A stretch of DNA of 46,534 bases from Lachnospiraceae bacterium (GCA_024681775.1 JAILAF010000137.1:1-46534); one strand, 5' to 3'; positions 32,873-42,329 are shown, numbered from the stretch's first letter. A program made the numbers and translations. Notes: a model not told the origin generated them from the sequence alone.

Positions 32873-35074
32873 TTAATCTACTATCGCGTAGTCCATGCCT
32901 TCCACCGTCACGCCGTCTGCGGTCCGGGGAGAAGTGCCGTAATTCAGATAGATCTTAAGTCCGTTGCTGTAGGTAACGATCCGCAGGTCTCCGTCGATGA
33001 CGTGGCCCGTAACGGTGGCGCCGGCGGTGCGGCTGCTCAGATCCCGGAAGACCTCCGTGTACTCCAGGATCCTGCCACGGTAGGATTCGTATCTGGAGCT
33101 GTAGACATCGTTGGAGTTGGTGTAGATCAGCTCCGAGGAATCCGCCCCCGTGACATAGAAGGAGGGGTAGGATCCCGTCTCGATCATCTTCAGGAAAAAC
33201 TCCTGTCCGTTGGCTTCGAAATTCACATATTCCGCGTAGACCGGCATCACACCCTTCAGGGTCAGGGAGAGGAAGGGAACGCTCTCATCCTCCAGGATGT
33301 AATGGGACGTGTACAGCGGCATGTCCAAAAAGACACTCGTGTCATTCCAGTAAGCCGAGATGGGCTGCTCCAGCAGGAGGTTCGTCCCGGAAGCCAGCGC
33401 ATCGATGGCCTCGGCGTACACCGCAGCGCAGTCGAAACGCGTGTATTTCTCGGTGCTGTAGGTGTAGGTAAACAGGTTGTTGGTAATGCCTGCCAGCGCC
33501 AGATTCGGTGTGCCCGCGGAGGTGATGCTCTTCGCAAAACGGTTCAGGAGGAGCTTGCTCCTGGCGGGTGTCAGGTAGTAGAAGGTCTCGTACACATCCT
33601 TGTAGGTGGTGTATTCGTACCGCCGCTTGTTCACCTTTTTGATGACATTGAAGGTGGCATTGGTCTCGTCGGGGTTGATGAGGAGCGCATTGTCGTAGAG
33701 ATACAGCTCCGTATCCGTTCCCTGAAGGCTGTTCATCAGACTCTTCAGATCTCCCTTGCCTCCCAGCTTGCTTTCCACGGAAAGACTCGTCAGGGGCAGG
33801 TTGTAGAGGCCGCCTTTCTGCCATCCCTTGTAGACCGAGAGGATGTCGGTGATGCCCTCACTCTGCAGATCTCCGTAGATCTCTTTGATGTCGTCCACGG
33901 TGGTCATGACCACCGCCTGGGTGCCCAGGACCCAGCTCTGGCGATCGCTTCCCAGGAAGTCGATGCGGGTCTTGTAGGTATCCTCCCGGATCTCCAGATC
34001 TCCTTTTCCCAGGAGATAGTTCCGGTAGGCCGCTGCCATGCCCACATAGTCTGCATCCTCACCGGAGAGGAACAGGAACCGGACCTGCAGGTCGCTGTGG
34101 CTCCGGTCCGCCTCGCAGATCCTTAAGGATCCCACGGTGGAATTGTTGCTGGTGGGCTGGGTGTAGAGCCTGCGGAGCACGAACCTGGCGTAGGCTCTGT
34201 TGTAATCCACGCTGGCGCCGTTGGGCACCACTTCGATAGCAGCCCGTTCTCTGCCGTCCTCCACGATGCCCAGGAAGGCCATCCCTTCCCCTGTGTGGGC
34301 GATGCCGAAGACCGGTGCCAGCACCTTCTCGGCGTCTGCAATGGTGTTGTACCTGTTCCAGAGGAGGGTCTCCACCTTGGAGTCCTCGAAACCGATGTCC
34401 GTTCCGTAGATGGTTCCGGAGAATCCGCTGGCATACCGTCCTTCCTTGTCATCCAGGTAAATCAGGGCGCCGTTCCCGTCGGGGACCAGCATGTAGCCCT
34501 CCTTGTCGTCCAGGTAGGAGTAGCCCATGAAGGGATAGATCCGGATGGTGCCGATAAAGTACTGCTCGCTGTCCTCCCGGATGGAAGACTCCGGGATCCG
34601 GGCCGTGAGGCCGTTGTTGTCAAAGCCAACCTCCAGGGTAAATCCCAGACTGTACTTCTTCCAGTAAAGCTCTGCAGTGAAGCCGTGATCGTTTGTCGTC
34701 ACCGTCTTGGACACCTGGTCGTTCAGCAGGTCCGCCTGGAGCGTATCGTCGCTTTTGTTGATGAGGGTCAGCACCACGGCGGAGCGCATGGCTCCCAGCC
34801 AGATGTCATTGTTTTTCCCGTCATCGTAACTGACGGCGGATTCCATGATGGTGCCGGTGGCCTTGTCCTCGATGATCAGGGACAGGTCCTCCTCCTTCAG
34901 ATAGAGGCGGTAGCCGTCATTTTCCGTAAGGAACCGGTGACCGTCTATCTCCTCCGCTGCCCTTGCATGGAGGGCTGCGGGTTCAAAGGTAAGAGCGGCT
35001 CCGGCCACGATCCCCGCTCCAAGGGCGGCGGAGAGCAGCAGGCTTATGAACTTTTGCATGATCTTATGAGCCAA
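32873..35074 (-). CDS. Secreted DUF5696-type protein of ABC sugar loci
   Basis: The ~733-aa protein has an N-terminal signal segment (FISLLLSAALGAGIVAGAAL) and no lipobox. I recognise it from memory as DUF5696-like, with the characteristic YPFMGYSYLDDKEGYMLVPDG and GNGALIYLDD. No proven activity is known to me. A TTG start at 35074 has GAGGTGG about 9 nt upstream and overlaps the previous gene by 11 nt; the ATG at 35059 is the alternative. Its place between two permease pairs suggests a role in handling glycan outside the cell. Confidence 0.7.
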   Translation of the reverse strand: MAHKIMQKFISLLLSAALGAGIVAGAALTFEPAALHARAAEEIDGHRFLTENDGYRLYLKEEDLSLIIEDKATGTIMESAVSYDDGKNNDIWLGAMRSAVVLTLINKSDDTLQADLLNDQVSKTVTTNDHGFTAELYWKKYSLGFTLEVGFDNNGLTARIPESSIREDSEQYFIGTIRIYPFMGYSYLDDKEGYMLVPDGNGALIYLDDKEGRYASGFSGTIYGTDIGFEDSKVETLLWNRYNTIADAEKVLAPVFGIAHTGEGMAFLGIVEDGRERAAIEVVPNGASVDYNRAYARFVLRRLYTQPTSNNSTVGSLRICEADRSHSDLQVRFLFLSGEDADYVGMAAAYRNYLLGKGDLEIREDTYKTRIDFLGSDRQSWVLGTQAVVMTTVDDIKEIYGDLQSEGITDILSVYKGWQKGGLYNLPLTSLSVESKLGGKGDLKSLMNSLQGTDTELYLYDNALLINPDETNATFNVIKKVNKRRYEYTTYKDVYETFYYLTPARSKLLLNRFAKSITSAGTPNLALAGITNNLFTYTYSTEKYTRFDCAAVYAEAIDALASGTNLLLEQPISAYWNDTSVFLDMPLYTSHYILEDESVPFLSLTLKGVMPVYAEYVNFEANGQEFFLKMIETGSYPSFYVTGADSSELIYTNSNDVYSSRYESYRGRILEYTEVFRDLSSRTAGATVTGHVIDGDLRIVTYSNGLKIYLNYGTSPRTADGVTVEGMDYAIVD

Positions 35075-37142
35075 TGCGATACACCACCTCTCTTACGAAG
35101 GATCCGACGAAGTCAAAGACCTGCGCCCAGAGCACATACAGGATGAAGGCCAGGAGACATACGATCAGGACCGTAAACGCCGTCAGGAACAGGATTTTTA
35201 CCGTCTCTCCCACGGTGTAATTGTTGATCTCCCGGACGGAGATCACGATGAGTACCACCACCCATGCAAACATGACCAGGGTTCCGAAACGGACGAAAAA
35301 TTCCTCATTGTAGGTCACGCCGTGGGACAGGAGGAACAGGAAGGGCTGCATCACCAGGTAGGGACTGAAGGAATAGATGAAGGCGCAGTAGATATCCTTA
35401 AGCTTTCCCTCGCCGTCGTTGATGGTGCACATCAGGTAATTACATCCCACCAGCAGCGCCGCTGCGATGAGGACCATCCCGATGTCGGAAAGGACGTCGA
35501 ATCTGCCCTCCCGGACGGTCTTGAACAGGAATCCGCAAAAATACCGGTTAATGATGTAGAAGACCAGGCCAATGGCCAGCAGGATGTTGGCGGCCGTAAC
35601 GGAAACTCTGCCCTCCCGCTTGATGCCGTAGCATCCGTCGATGGGATGTCGCATAAAGTAGAACATGTAACGGAGTTCCCGGATCAACTTCTTTTCACCC
35701 AGCTTCCGAAGGAAAGCTCTGGGGGTGTCCAGGATATGCTTCTTCCGGTCCAGCATCCGGATGCAGGCACGGAGAAGGAAAAATCCCAGGAGGATCAAAA
35801 CCACTGCAGTGAGATGATGCTTGATCCATTCGTTGCGGATCTCCCAGAAAGCATCGGAGTAACCGTCCAGATCCTTGGCCAGGCGGGCGTACTTCAACGC
35901 CCCCTCGTAATCCTCTTCCTTATAAAGTGCCTTGCCCATGGCCATGTTGGCGTAGTCGAAGAGATTGTTCATCTCCAGGACCTTCCCCAGGGGAACCTTA
36001 CTCTCGGTGTAGCGGCCCTTGGAGAAGAGGTAGAGCGCCTCGTGGAGATAGTCGGTAAACTCCGTGGGCTCGTAGACCTGGATCTGGGCCTTGTCGGAAT
36101 CCAGAATGTAGAGCTTGTCATCGCTTCCCACCTGGATGGCCTCCGCCTTGGAAGCCAGACCGATGCGGGACTGTCCGTCATCTTTGCCGCCGAAGACAAA
36201 GAGCAGATCGCCTTCATTGTTGTATTCGTAGACAAATCCCTGCTGGGATACCACGAAGCAGTTGTCGTGATTGCCCACCGCAACGGCAGCGGGAGTGGTG
36301 TCGGTGGTGTCGGGCTCGATCATGTTGACACCTGCAATGTTCAGGCGCTTTAAGACCTCCTGGCCCTCTCCTCTGGTGACGGTGTAGATGATGCCCTTCT
36401 CGTCAATGGCCATATTGTCAGGCGTGGAAGGGATGTTGGACCGCATTTTTGCCCGCTGGGCATCCGTGAGCAATGCTCTCCAGATGAGGGTCCAGATATT
36501 GGCATCGGTAGCGTTGGTTCCGAAGTACCCCAGGAAGGTTCCGTCCTCCACGGGACTGATCTCCACGATACCGTTGGTGTTGGACTCACAGACGATGTAC
36601 ATGGTGCCGGAACTGTTCACCACGATCTTCAGCGGAAGAAAATCCTGGGTCTCGCCGTACATGGGTACATCGGGTCTTCCGTAGGAACGGATCAGCGCAC
36701 CGCTCTCGTCAAAGACGAAGATCTGCTTGGCATCCCGATCCGCCACATAGGTGATGCGATCCTCCGTGACAAAGATGCCCCGAGGCGTCACCAGCGTTCC
36801 TTCGCCGAAGGAGCCCAGGAACTCCCCCTCGGGATCCGAGATCACCACTCTCCCGTTGCCGCTGTCCAGCACGTACATGGTGCCGTCCTCCAGCAGACAG
36901 AAGTCCGTGGGAGAAAGCAGTGTCTCATCCCCGATCTTGGTGATGGTCTTGTAGGGAAGATAGGCGGTCTGGGTCTCTGTGACGGAGCCGTAGCCGTCCA
37001 CGGTATAGGACTTGTAGGGGGCATCCGCGGTAGCCTTTAAGGAGTTGCCTTCGGCAAAAATGCCGCCCAGCAGCCCCATTGCCAGCGCGCCGGCCAAGAG
37101 CCTTTTTTGCCATCTGCGATTGTTTCCTGCAGCTTTTTTCAT
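35064..37142 (-). CDS. Membrane protein with extracellular NHL propeller and YIP1 domain
   Basis: The 692-aa protein begins with a signal-type helix (LLAGALAMGLLGGIFAEG). Residues about 50-370 form an NHL-type beta-propeller, with repeats such as LSPTDFCLLEDGTMYVLDSGNGRVVI. A short TPR-like helical segment follows at about 375-435 (ALYLFSKGRYTESKVPLGKVLE). One membrane helix lies at about 437-460, and a C-terminal YIP1-type region with about five helices occupies 500-690. A link between an external propeller and a membrane channel-like part is inferred; function unknown. AGGAG is 12 nt before the ATG. Confidence 0.78.
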   Translation of the reverse strand: MKKAAGNNRRWQKRLLAGALAMGLLGGIFAEGNSLKATADAPYKSYTVDGYGSVTETQTAYLPYKTITKIGDETLLSPTDFCLLEDGTMYVLDSGNGRVVISDPEGEFLGSFGEGTLVTPRGIFVTEDRITYVADRDAKQIFVFDESGALIRSYGRPDVPMYGETQDFLPLKIVVNSSGTMYIVCESNTNGIVEISPVEDGTFLGYFGTNATDANIWTLIWRALLTDAQRAKMRSNIPSTPDNMAIDEKGIIYTVTRGEGQEVLKRLNIAGVNMIEPDTTDTTPAAVAVGNHDNCFVVSQQGFVYEYNNEGDLLFVFGGKDDGQSRIGLASKAEAIQVGSDDKLYILDSDKAQIQVYEPTEFTDYLHEALYLFSKGRYTESKVPLGKVLEMNNLFDYANMAMGKALYKEEDYEGALKYARLAKDLDGYSDAFWEIRNEWIKHHLTAVVLILLGFFLLRACIRMLDRKKHILDTPRAFLRKLGEKKLIRELRYMFYFMRHPIDGCYGIKREGRVSVTAANILLAIGLVFYIINRYFCGFLFKTVREGRFDVLSDIGMVLIAAALLVGCNYLMCTINDGEGKLKDIYCAFIYSFSPYLVMQPFLFLLSHGVTYNEEFFVRFGTLVMFAWVVVLIVISVREINNYTVGETVKILFLTAFTVLIVCLLAFILYVLWAQVFDFVGSFVREVVYRIGS

Positions 37143-37191
37143 AGTGACTGTTTGCTCCTAGAGGGATTCATCGTTTTTGGGGCCGGCGGGC

Positions 37192-38070
37192 TTACTTGAT
37201 GCCGGAGTGTGCCATGGTGTTCATGACGTTTTTCTGCAAAATACAGAAAAGGATCAGATTGGGCAGGAACATGATCAGGGAGGCCGCAGCCGCCACGCCC
37301 TGTCCTGCCACGGTGTTGGTAGTGGTGGTGGAGGTCAGGGTGTTCATGTAGAAGGCCAGACTCTTTAAGGAGTCATCGTTGATGTAATAATTTGAGGTCT
37401 CCAGGTTCGTCCAGACCTGCTGGAATACCAGGATGGCCGCCGTTGCGATGGCAGGCTTGATCATGGGGACGATGATCTTCCAGTAGATCTGCCATTCCTT
37501 CGCCCCGTCCATGTAGGCCGCCTCGATGAGGGAATCCGGCACCTGATCCACGAACTGCTTGATCAGGAAGAGGGAGACGGGAAGGGCGATGAGAGGAAGG
37601 ATCTCCGCCCAGTAGGTGTCGATCATGCCCAGCTTGTTCACCACCAGATATCTGGGGATCATGACGGCCACCGCCACGAACATGAGGGCGATCTGGTTGA
37701 TCTGCATCATCAGCTCCCTGCCCTTAAACTTCAGTTTGGAAAGGGAGTAGGCAGCCATGGTGGAAAAAAGCAGGGACCCGGCCACCACCACAACCGTGAT
37801 GAAGATACTGTTGAACACGTATTTGCTCATGGGGATCCCGGCAGCCCTGGAAGCCTTCATCAGCTTCCGGAAATTGTCCAGGGTCGGGTGGGTGGTGATG
37901 AACTTCGGCGGGAATGCGAAGAGCTCTTCCATGGGCTTAAAGGCGTGGAAGATGATGAAGATGATGGGCAGTCCGCAAAGCAGCACCATGGGCAGGACCA
38001 GGAGGTAGATCTTGATCTGTCCCTTATCGAATTTGTCCGGATTCATCCGGTGTCCTCTGTAAGCAGCCAT
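37192..38070 (-). CDS. Sugar ABC transporter permease, MalG type
   Basis: The 292-aa permease has about six helices and the EAA loop EAAYMDGAKEWQIYWKIIVPMIKP. I use the ATG at 38068-38070 with GGAGG 7 nt upstream. The open frame to 38247 overlaps the preceding permease and lacks a family match. It pairs with the 302-aa permease and probably with the 992-aa binding protein. Confidence 0.92.
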   Translation of the reverse strand: MAAYRGHRMNPDKFDKGQIKIYLLVLPMVLLCGLPIIFIIFHAFKPMEELFAFPPKFITTHPTLDNFRKLMKASRAAGIPMSKYVFNSIFITVVVVAGSLLFSTMAAYSLSKLKFKGRELMMQINQIALMFVAVAVMIPRYLVVNKLGMIDTYWAEILPLIALPVSLFLIKQFVDQVPDSLIEAAYMDGAKEWQIYWKIIVPMIKPAIATAAILVFQQVWTNLETSNYYINDDSLKSLAFYMNTLTSTTTTNTVAGQGVAAAASLIMFLPNLILFCILQKNVMNTMAHSGIK

Positions 38071-38098
38071 TTTTTCTCCTCCGTGATGAGAATCTCCT

Positions 38099-39007
38099 TT
38101 AATCCCTCTCTCCGAAGAGGCGGTTGGAGAGCACCGAAAAGGCCTGAACGATGAGCAGCAGTACCACGGAAACGGCGGCCGCGTAACCCATCTCATAACG
38201 GATAAAGCCGTAGTCCTCGATGTGGTTGACGATGAGCTGCGCCGCATATCCCGGTGTCGGGTTGCCGGCCAGGAGGCTCGCGATGGTACCGTTCTGGAAG
38301 GCTCCCACGATCTGCATCACCGCTGCAAAGAGCATCTGGGGCTTCATGCTGGGAATGGTCACATAGATCATTTCCTGGAAACGGTTCTTCACGCCGTCGA
38401 TGGCAGCCGCTTCGTAGAGCGATTCGTCTACATTCAAAAGGCCTGCCAGGATGGAGAGGAAGCCCACACCCATGCTGCTCCAGAGTCCGATGAGGATGAC
38501 GATGGGGAGCAGGAAGTCCACATTGGTGAGCCAGATCACAGGCTCGTTGATAACGCCGATATCCATCAGCCAGCTGTTGAGGTAACCGGTCTGGTCACCG
38601 GTGAACATGATCTTCCAGAGGACGCTCATGGCCACACCCGTAGTCATGCTGGGGGAGTAGAGGATCAGCGCAAATACCGTTCTGGGGGCTTTGGTCAGAT
38701 TGGAAAGCCCCCAAGCTAAAAGGAAGGAAAGGATATATCCTCCCACACCGACAATGAGCGCATACTTGACGGTGTTGGGGAGCACATACTTCATGAACAC
38801 CTCGTCGCTGGTCAGCAGGTTAATGTAGTTCAGGAATCCAACGAACCGCGGGAACTGGATGGCGTTGAAATTCGTGAAGGACAGGATCACTGCCATGACC
38901 ACGGGGGCCAGTATGAAGATGATGAACAGAAGTGCATAGGGCAAAACGAAGAGGTACCCGTTTTTGTTGGAATGCATTCTGTTTCCGACTTTCGATTTTG
39001 TCTGCAT
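38099..39007 (-). CDS. Sugar ABC transporter permease, MalF type
   Basis: The 302-aa permease has about six helices and the EAA loop EAAAIDGVKNRFQEMIYVTIPS. AAGGA lies upstream of the ATG. It follows the 992-aa binding protein by 39 nt and precedes its partner permease by 28 nt. Confidence 0.92.
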   Translation of the reverse strand: MQTKSKVGNRMHSNKNGYLFVLPYALLFIIFILAPVVMAVILSFTNFNAIQFPRFVGFLNYINLLTSDEVFMKYVLPNTVKYALIVGVGGYILSFLLAWGLSNLTKAPRTVFALILYSPSMTTGVAMSVLWKIMFTGDQTGYLNSWLMDIGVINEPVIWLTNVDFLLPIVILIGLWSSMGVGFLSILAGLLNVDESLYEAAAIDGVKNRFQEMIYVTIPSMKPQMLFAAVMQIVGAFQNGTIASLLAGNPTPGYAAQLIVNHIEDYGFIRYEMGYAAAVSVVLLLIVQAFSVLSNRLFGERD

Positions 39008-39046
39008 GGATTTTTCCTTGTCTGTCCGATGATTCTGTAGGGGCTC

Positions 39047-42025
39047 CTACCGTTCCAGGATCTCCCGCACCTTTGCAACGGAAGGTGTGACATACTCTTT
39101 CAGCACATTACCGTCCGCATCGATGTATTCGAACTCTTCCAGTTTCCGCTCCGTCTCACGCTTCACGGTCTTTACCGCTTCATCGATACGGGACCGGATG
39201 GTCTCACCGTTTACCACGATGTCGTTGTAGGCATTGCTGGTCTCACGCTCCATCATGTAACTGCCCAGGAGTCTGGGGGCTTCCAGGATGAACTGTGCCT
39301 GTTCCAAAATGACATCCTTGTCGGAAGTAGGATAAGGCAGATCAGCGAAGGCTTCCAGGTTGGCGGTGGGCCAGATGTACTCATCGCCGTAGAGGATCTG
39401 GAGTCTCTGTCCGAACTCCGCCTGCACGTCAGCGCCGGACCACCAGTCCATGAAGGCCCAGGCACGCTGCTCTCTCTCGTCATCGGAGGTGAACATCACG
39501 GTGCTCTCCGCGCCGCCGGACATATAGCGAAGGATCTCTCCCGTCTCGGGATTCTCGGTGCCCGGCACCAGCGAGATGTTCCAGGAATTGGCAATCTCGG
39601 GTGCCGCGTTCAGGATCAGGTTGTAGGAGTTAAAATCCGCGATGCCGATGGGCAGGTCGCCGTTCCGGAAGTGCTGGTAGAAATTGGGCACATCCACCGG
39701 CAGATCATAGAGGGTGAAGAGCTCGGTAAGCTCCGTAAAGCCGTTCACCGTAGCCTCGCTGTCCAGCTCGATGTCCAGCGCCGTCTCGCCGTAAAGGCGT
39801 CCGCCGTTCTGGAATACCAGCGGGGTGGTGCCGTGGAAATTTCGCATGGCTGACATGGGGGCCGTGGGATAGTACACATTCAGGCCTCTCATCTGCAGAT
39901 CCGGCAGCATGGAGATGAGCTCCTCCATGGTGTCCGGCACCTCCAGGCCCAGCTTTTCCAGTACATCCGTGCGATAGAACAGCACGTAGAAATTCATGGT
40001 CTCCGGCAGAGAGTAGAGGCCGTCCCCCACGATGGAGGGAACGATGAGCCCGTCATTGTACCGGCCGAAGACTTCCTTATAATTGTCAAACTTCGTCAGG
40101 TCCACCAGCGCTCCGCGGATGGCCAGATCGAAGGGGATGGAGTAGTTGATGCCGGTGGCGATGTCCGGGGTGTCGCCGGAAGCGTTGGAAAGGATCAGCT
40201 TCTGGGCGTCGGTCATGAGGCACAGGTCCACCTCGATGCCGGTCTCCGGCGTAAAGTCCTCATCGATCATCTTCTGCATGATCTCCACATACTGGCGGGG
40301 ACGGTTCACCCAGACCTGCACATGGCTCTTATCCGCACTGCTGACGGAATAGGACTGCCCGAAGAAGGAATTCACAAAGCGGGAAAGGTTCATGCCGATC
40401 CCCTTGAAAAACCCGAGGCCCTTCGGAAGCTTTGCTCCCTCCTGATAGATGTAGATCCGGTCGATGGCCACCTTGCTGTCGCCGATGAGATCCACGAAAT
40501 TGGCGATGCGGGTGTTGATGGAATTGGTACTGGTCGCCAGCTCATCCACGCGGTACACCAGCTCGTTGGGCTCCTCCGCCAGAGTCTGCAGCTGATCCGC
40601 TGCCAGTAGCAGGTAGGAAAAGGCTGCCACATCCTCGGGGGACCGGGCATTCACAAAGGGTTGCGCCTGTTCCGTGATCTCGTAGAGCCGGTCCACCCAG
40701 GACCGGAGCTGATCCTCCAGGCCGGGGATGTATCTGGTGAGCTTCAGATCTCTGTATTTATCCTTATTGGTGCCTGCGACCTTCGTAACCTCCAGGGACA
40801 GATCACTGATGCCGCTCATGATCTCGTCCACCGCTTCCAGTGCGTAGCGGAGATTGTCATCGCTGATGGTCAGGGAGATCAGGTGCTCGCCCGGCTCCAG
40901 ATAGACGCTGAGGTTGCTTCCCTCTCCGTCCGTGAAGGTCCCGGTGGAAAATCCGGTGGAGGCAGGCAGCGCATAGCTTTGAAATGCGGTATTGGGAATC
41001 TCTCCGTCGATGCGCACATCCAGGAAAACGGGGAAGTCATTTTTCTCGGACTGGCGGTAATTCATTCCTATATAGTAGTAACCAGCCCGTTCCACCGAGA
41101 AGGAATAGGTGATGGTCATTCCCGCGGTATCGAAAGATTCCTCATCCACGATGTTGAGTACGGTCTCCTTCGCAGACAGCGGAGAAAGGGAAGCATCGTA
41201 TTCGCCGGTGGCATGAATGGAGGAATCGTTCCGCTCATGGAAGTCCTCACCCTCGATGACGATGAGGGCATCGCCTTCTGCCTTTTCGGAGCCGGTATAA
41301 GCCGGAACGGTGGCAGGTGCCTTCAGGGTCAGATCCCCGAGAAGCAAGGTGCCTTCCTGAATCCCTATGGTGAAAGTGTGGGGCCCAGCTTCCAGCTGAA
41401 GCTTTAAGGGCTCGGAGTAGCGGTAACTGGCGTCTCCCAGGCACTTGCTCTCCCAGCGGATCAGCTTGTTCGGCAGGGATACGATCTCATTGCCGTAGCG
41501 GTCCAGGTCGTAGTCCCCCTCGGAGACCCAGGTGGTCTCAAAGGAAAGGCTCCTGGTCTCGTAGAAGGGATAAGCTCCATCCACCTGAAGGGAAAACTCG
41601 ATGGGCAGAATGGAATCATCATAGGAAAGATAATCAAAACTCAGATAATACAGCGCCGTCTCCGGTACCTCCGCCGTAAGTGTCAGGGTATCGCCGTGGG
41701 CCACGGAAGCCACCCGGGAGCCATACCCGTGATTGTCATCCGTCAGGAAGGAGGCGCTGTCTGCGTCCAGCGCATCTTCTATAGGAAGAAGCACCTCACT
41801 CCCCCGGTAGTCGGAAGCCGTATAGAGCGCGCTGACATGGGTATAATTGGTACTCAGACGCTCGGTACCGTATCCTTCCTCACCGGCGACGGACGCAGCC
41901 CCGTCAGCCCCCGCATCCGCTGCCCTGGTCACTGCCGGAAATGCGGAGATCCCCGACAGAGAAACTGCAGCTGTCAGGGCCAGGGCCGTTAATTTATGAA
42001 ATCCTCTCCGTGCTTTGGATGTCAT
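39047..42025 (-). CDS. Giant solute-binding protein with two N-terminal beta-sandwich modules
   Basis: The 992-aa protein has a Sec signal (about 1-36, ending VTRAADAG) but no lipobox cysteine. Two beta-rich modules follow at about 60-240 and 250-415 (AGYYYIGMNYRQSEKNDFPVFL is carbohydrate-binding-like). A helical segment spans about 415-545. A family 1 solute-binding domain starts near 560 (VQVWVNRPRQYVEIMQKMIDE) and includes FRNGDLPIGIADFNSYNLI. The binding domain should feed the adjacent permeases. How it is retained at the surface is unclear. GGGAGG is 5 nt before the ATG. It is the first gene of the locus. Confidence 0.82.
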   Translation of the reverse strand: MTSKARRGFHKLTALALTAAVSLSGISAFPAVTRAADAGADGAASVAGEEGYGTERLSTNYTHVSALYTASDYRGSEVLLPIEDALDADSASFLTDDNHGYGSRVASVAHGDTLTLTAEVPETALYYLSFDYLSYDDSILPIEFSLQVDGAYPFYETRSLSFETTWVSEGDYDLDRYGNEIVSLPNKLIRWESKCLGDASYRYSEPLKLQLEAGPHTFTIGIQEGTLLLGDLTLKAPATVPAYTGSEKAEGDALIVIEGEDFHERNDSSIHATGEYDASLSPLSAKETVLNIVDEESFDTAGMTITYSFSVERAGYYYIGMNYRQSEKNDFPVFLDVRIDGEIPNTAFQSYALPASTGFSTGTFTDGEGSNLSVYLEPGEHLISLTISDDNLRYALEAVDEIMSGISDLSLEVTKVAGTNKDKYRDLKLTRYIPGLEDQLRSWVDRLYEITEQAQPFVNARSPEDVAAFSYLLLAADQLQTLAEEPNELVYRVDELATSTNSINTRIANFVDLIGDSKVAIDRIYIYQEGAKLPKGLGFFKGIGMNLSRFVNSFFGQSYSVSSADKSHVQVWVNRPRQYVEIMQKMIDEDFTPETGIEVDLCLMTDAQKLILSNASGDTPDIATGINYSIPFDLAIRGALVDLTKFDNYKEVFGRYNDGLIVPSIVGDGLYSLPETMNFYVLFYRTDVLEKLGLEVPDTMEELISMLPDLQMRGLNVYYPTAPMSAMRNFHGTTPLVFQNGGRLYGETALDIELDSEATVNGFTELTELFTLYDLPVDVPNFYQHFRNGDLPIGIADFNSYNLILNAAPEIANSWNISLVPGTENPETGEILRYMSGGAESTVMFTSDDEREQRAWAFMDWWSGADVQAEFGQRLQILYGDEYIWPTANLEAFADLPYPTSDKDVILEQAQFILEAPRLLGSYMMERETSNAYNDIVVNGETIRSRIDEAVKTVKRETERKLEEFEYIDADGNVLKEYVTPSVAKVREILER

Positions 42026-42047
42026 GGGATCCTCCCGAAACTTTTAT

Positions 42048-42058
42048 TTCACTTTTGG
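42048..42058 (+). promoter_or_regulatory. Candidate operator site 1, TTCACTTTTGG
   Basis: The site lies between the predicted start of the minus-strand transcript (near 42088) and the 992-aa binding-protein start codon. A bound repressor would therefore block elongation or early transcription. Confidence 0.5.
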
Positions 42059-42094
42059 CTTAACCATTTCGGTTTTTACTTAATTCTAATTCAA

Positions 42095-42123
42095 AGGATA
42101 CACTACGATGTTTTAAATTTCAA
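42095..42123 (-). promoter_or_regulatory. Promoter of the glycan locus
   Basis: On the minus strand TTGAAA (42118-42123) and TATCCT (42095-42100) are separated by 17 nt. The start near 42088 gives a leader of about 63 nt before the first gene. Confidence 0.65.
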
Positions 42124-42208
42124 TGAAGTTTAGGAAGTTCGCATTTAGAAAAGAAAGGGGCGTTTTTGTGCACTTTGACGAAGAAGATTCCTTAATCCTT
42201 TAAGTATA

Positions 42209-42237
42209 TTGACAATTTTATGACAAAATTCTATACT
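42209..42237 (+). promoter_or_regulatory. Promoter of the ArsR-type regulator gene
   Basis: TTGACA (42209-42214) and TATACT (42232-42237) with a 17-nt spacer form a near-consensus promoter. The start near 42244 lies a few bases before operator site 2, so self-repression is plausible. Confidence 0.8.
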
Positions 42238-42247
42238 TCTTTTGAAT

Positions 42248-42258
42248 CGAAAAGTGAA
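42248..42258 (-). promoter_or_regulatory. Candidate operator site 2, inverted copy of TTCACTTTTCG
   Basis: CGAAAAGTGAA on the plus strand is the exact reverse complement of site 3. It begins within about 10 nt of the -10 box of the regulator promoter. Confidence 0.55.
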
Positions 42259-42318
42259 TTAGTCAACTTTTGAGTTGAATCCGCAGTTTTGGCGGTCTGT
42301 TCCTGGATTGTTATTTAT

Positions 42319-42329
42319 TTCACTTTTCG
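42319..42329 (+). promoter_or_regulatory. Candidate operator site 3, TTCACTTTTCG
   Basis: The site is preceded by TTATTTA and followed by TTTCACC, closely matching the context of site 1 (TTTATTTCACTTTT). It lies in the leader of the regulator gene, 38 nt before its ATG. Confidence 0.55.

Noticed and set aside
32258..34126. Open frame opposite the permease and DUF5696-type genes
   Set aside because: It spans two real minus-strand genes and has no recognisable domain.
38071..38247. N-terminal extension of the 292-aa permease
   Set aside because: It overlaps the upstream permease gene in another frame, and a good binding site precedes the ATG at 38070.
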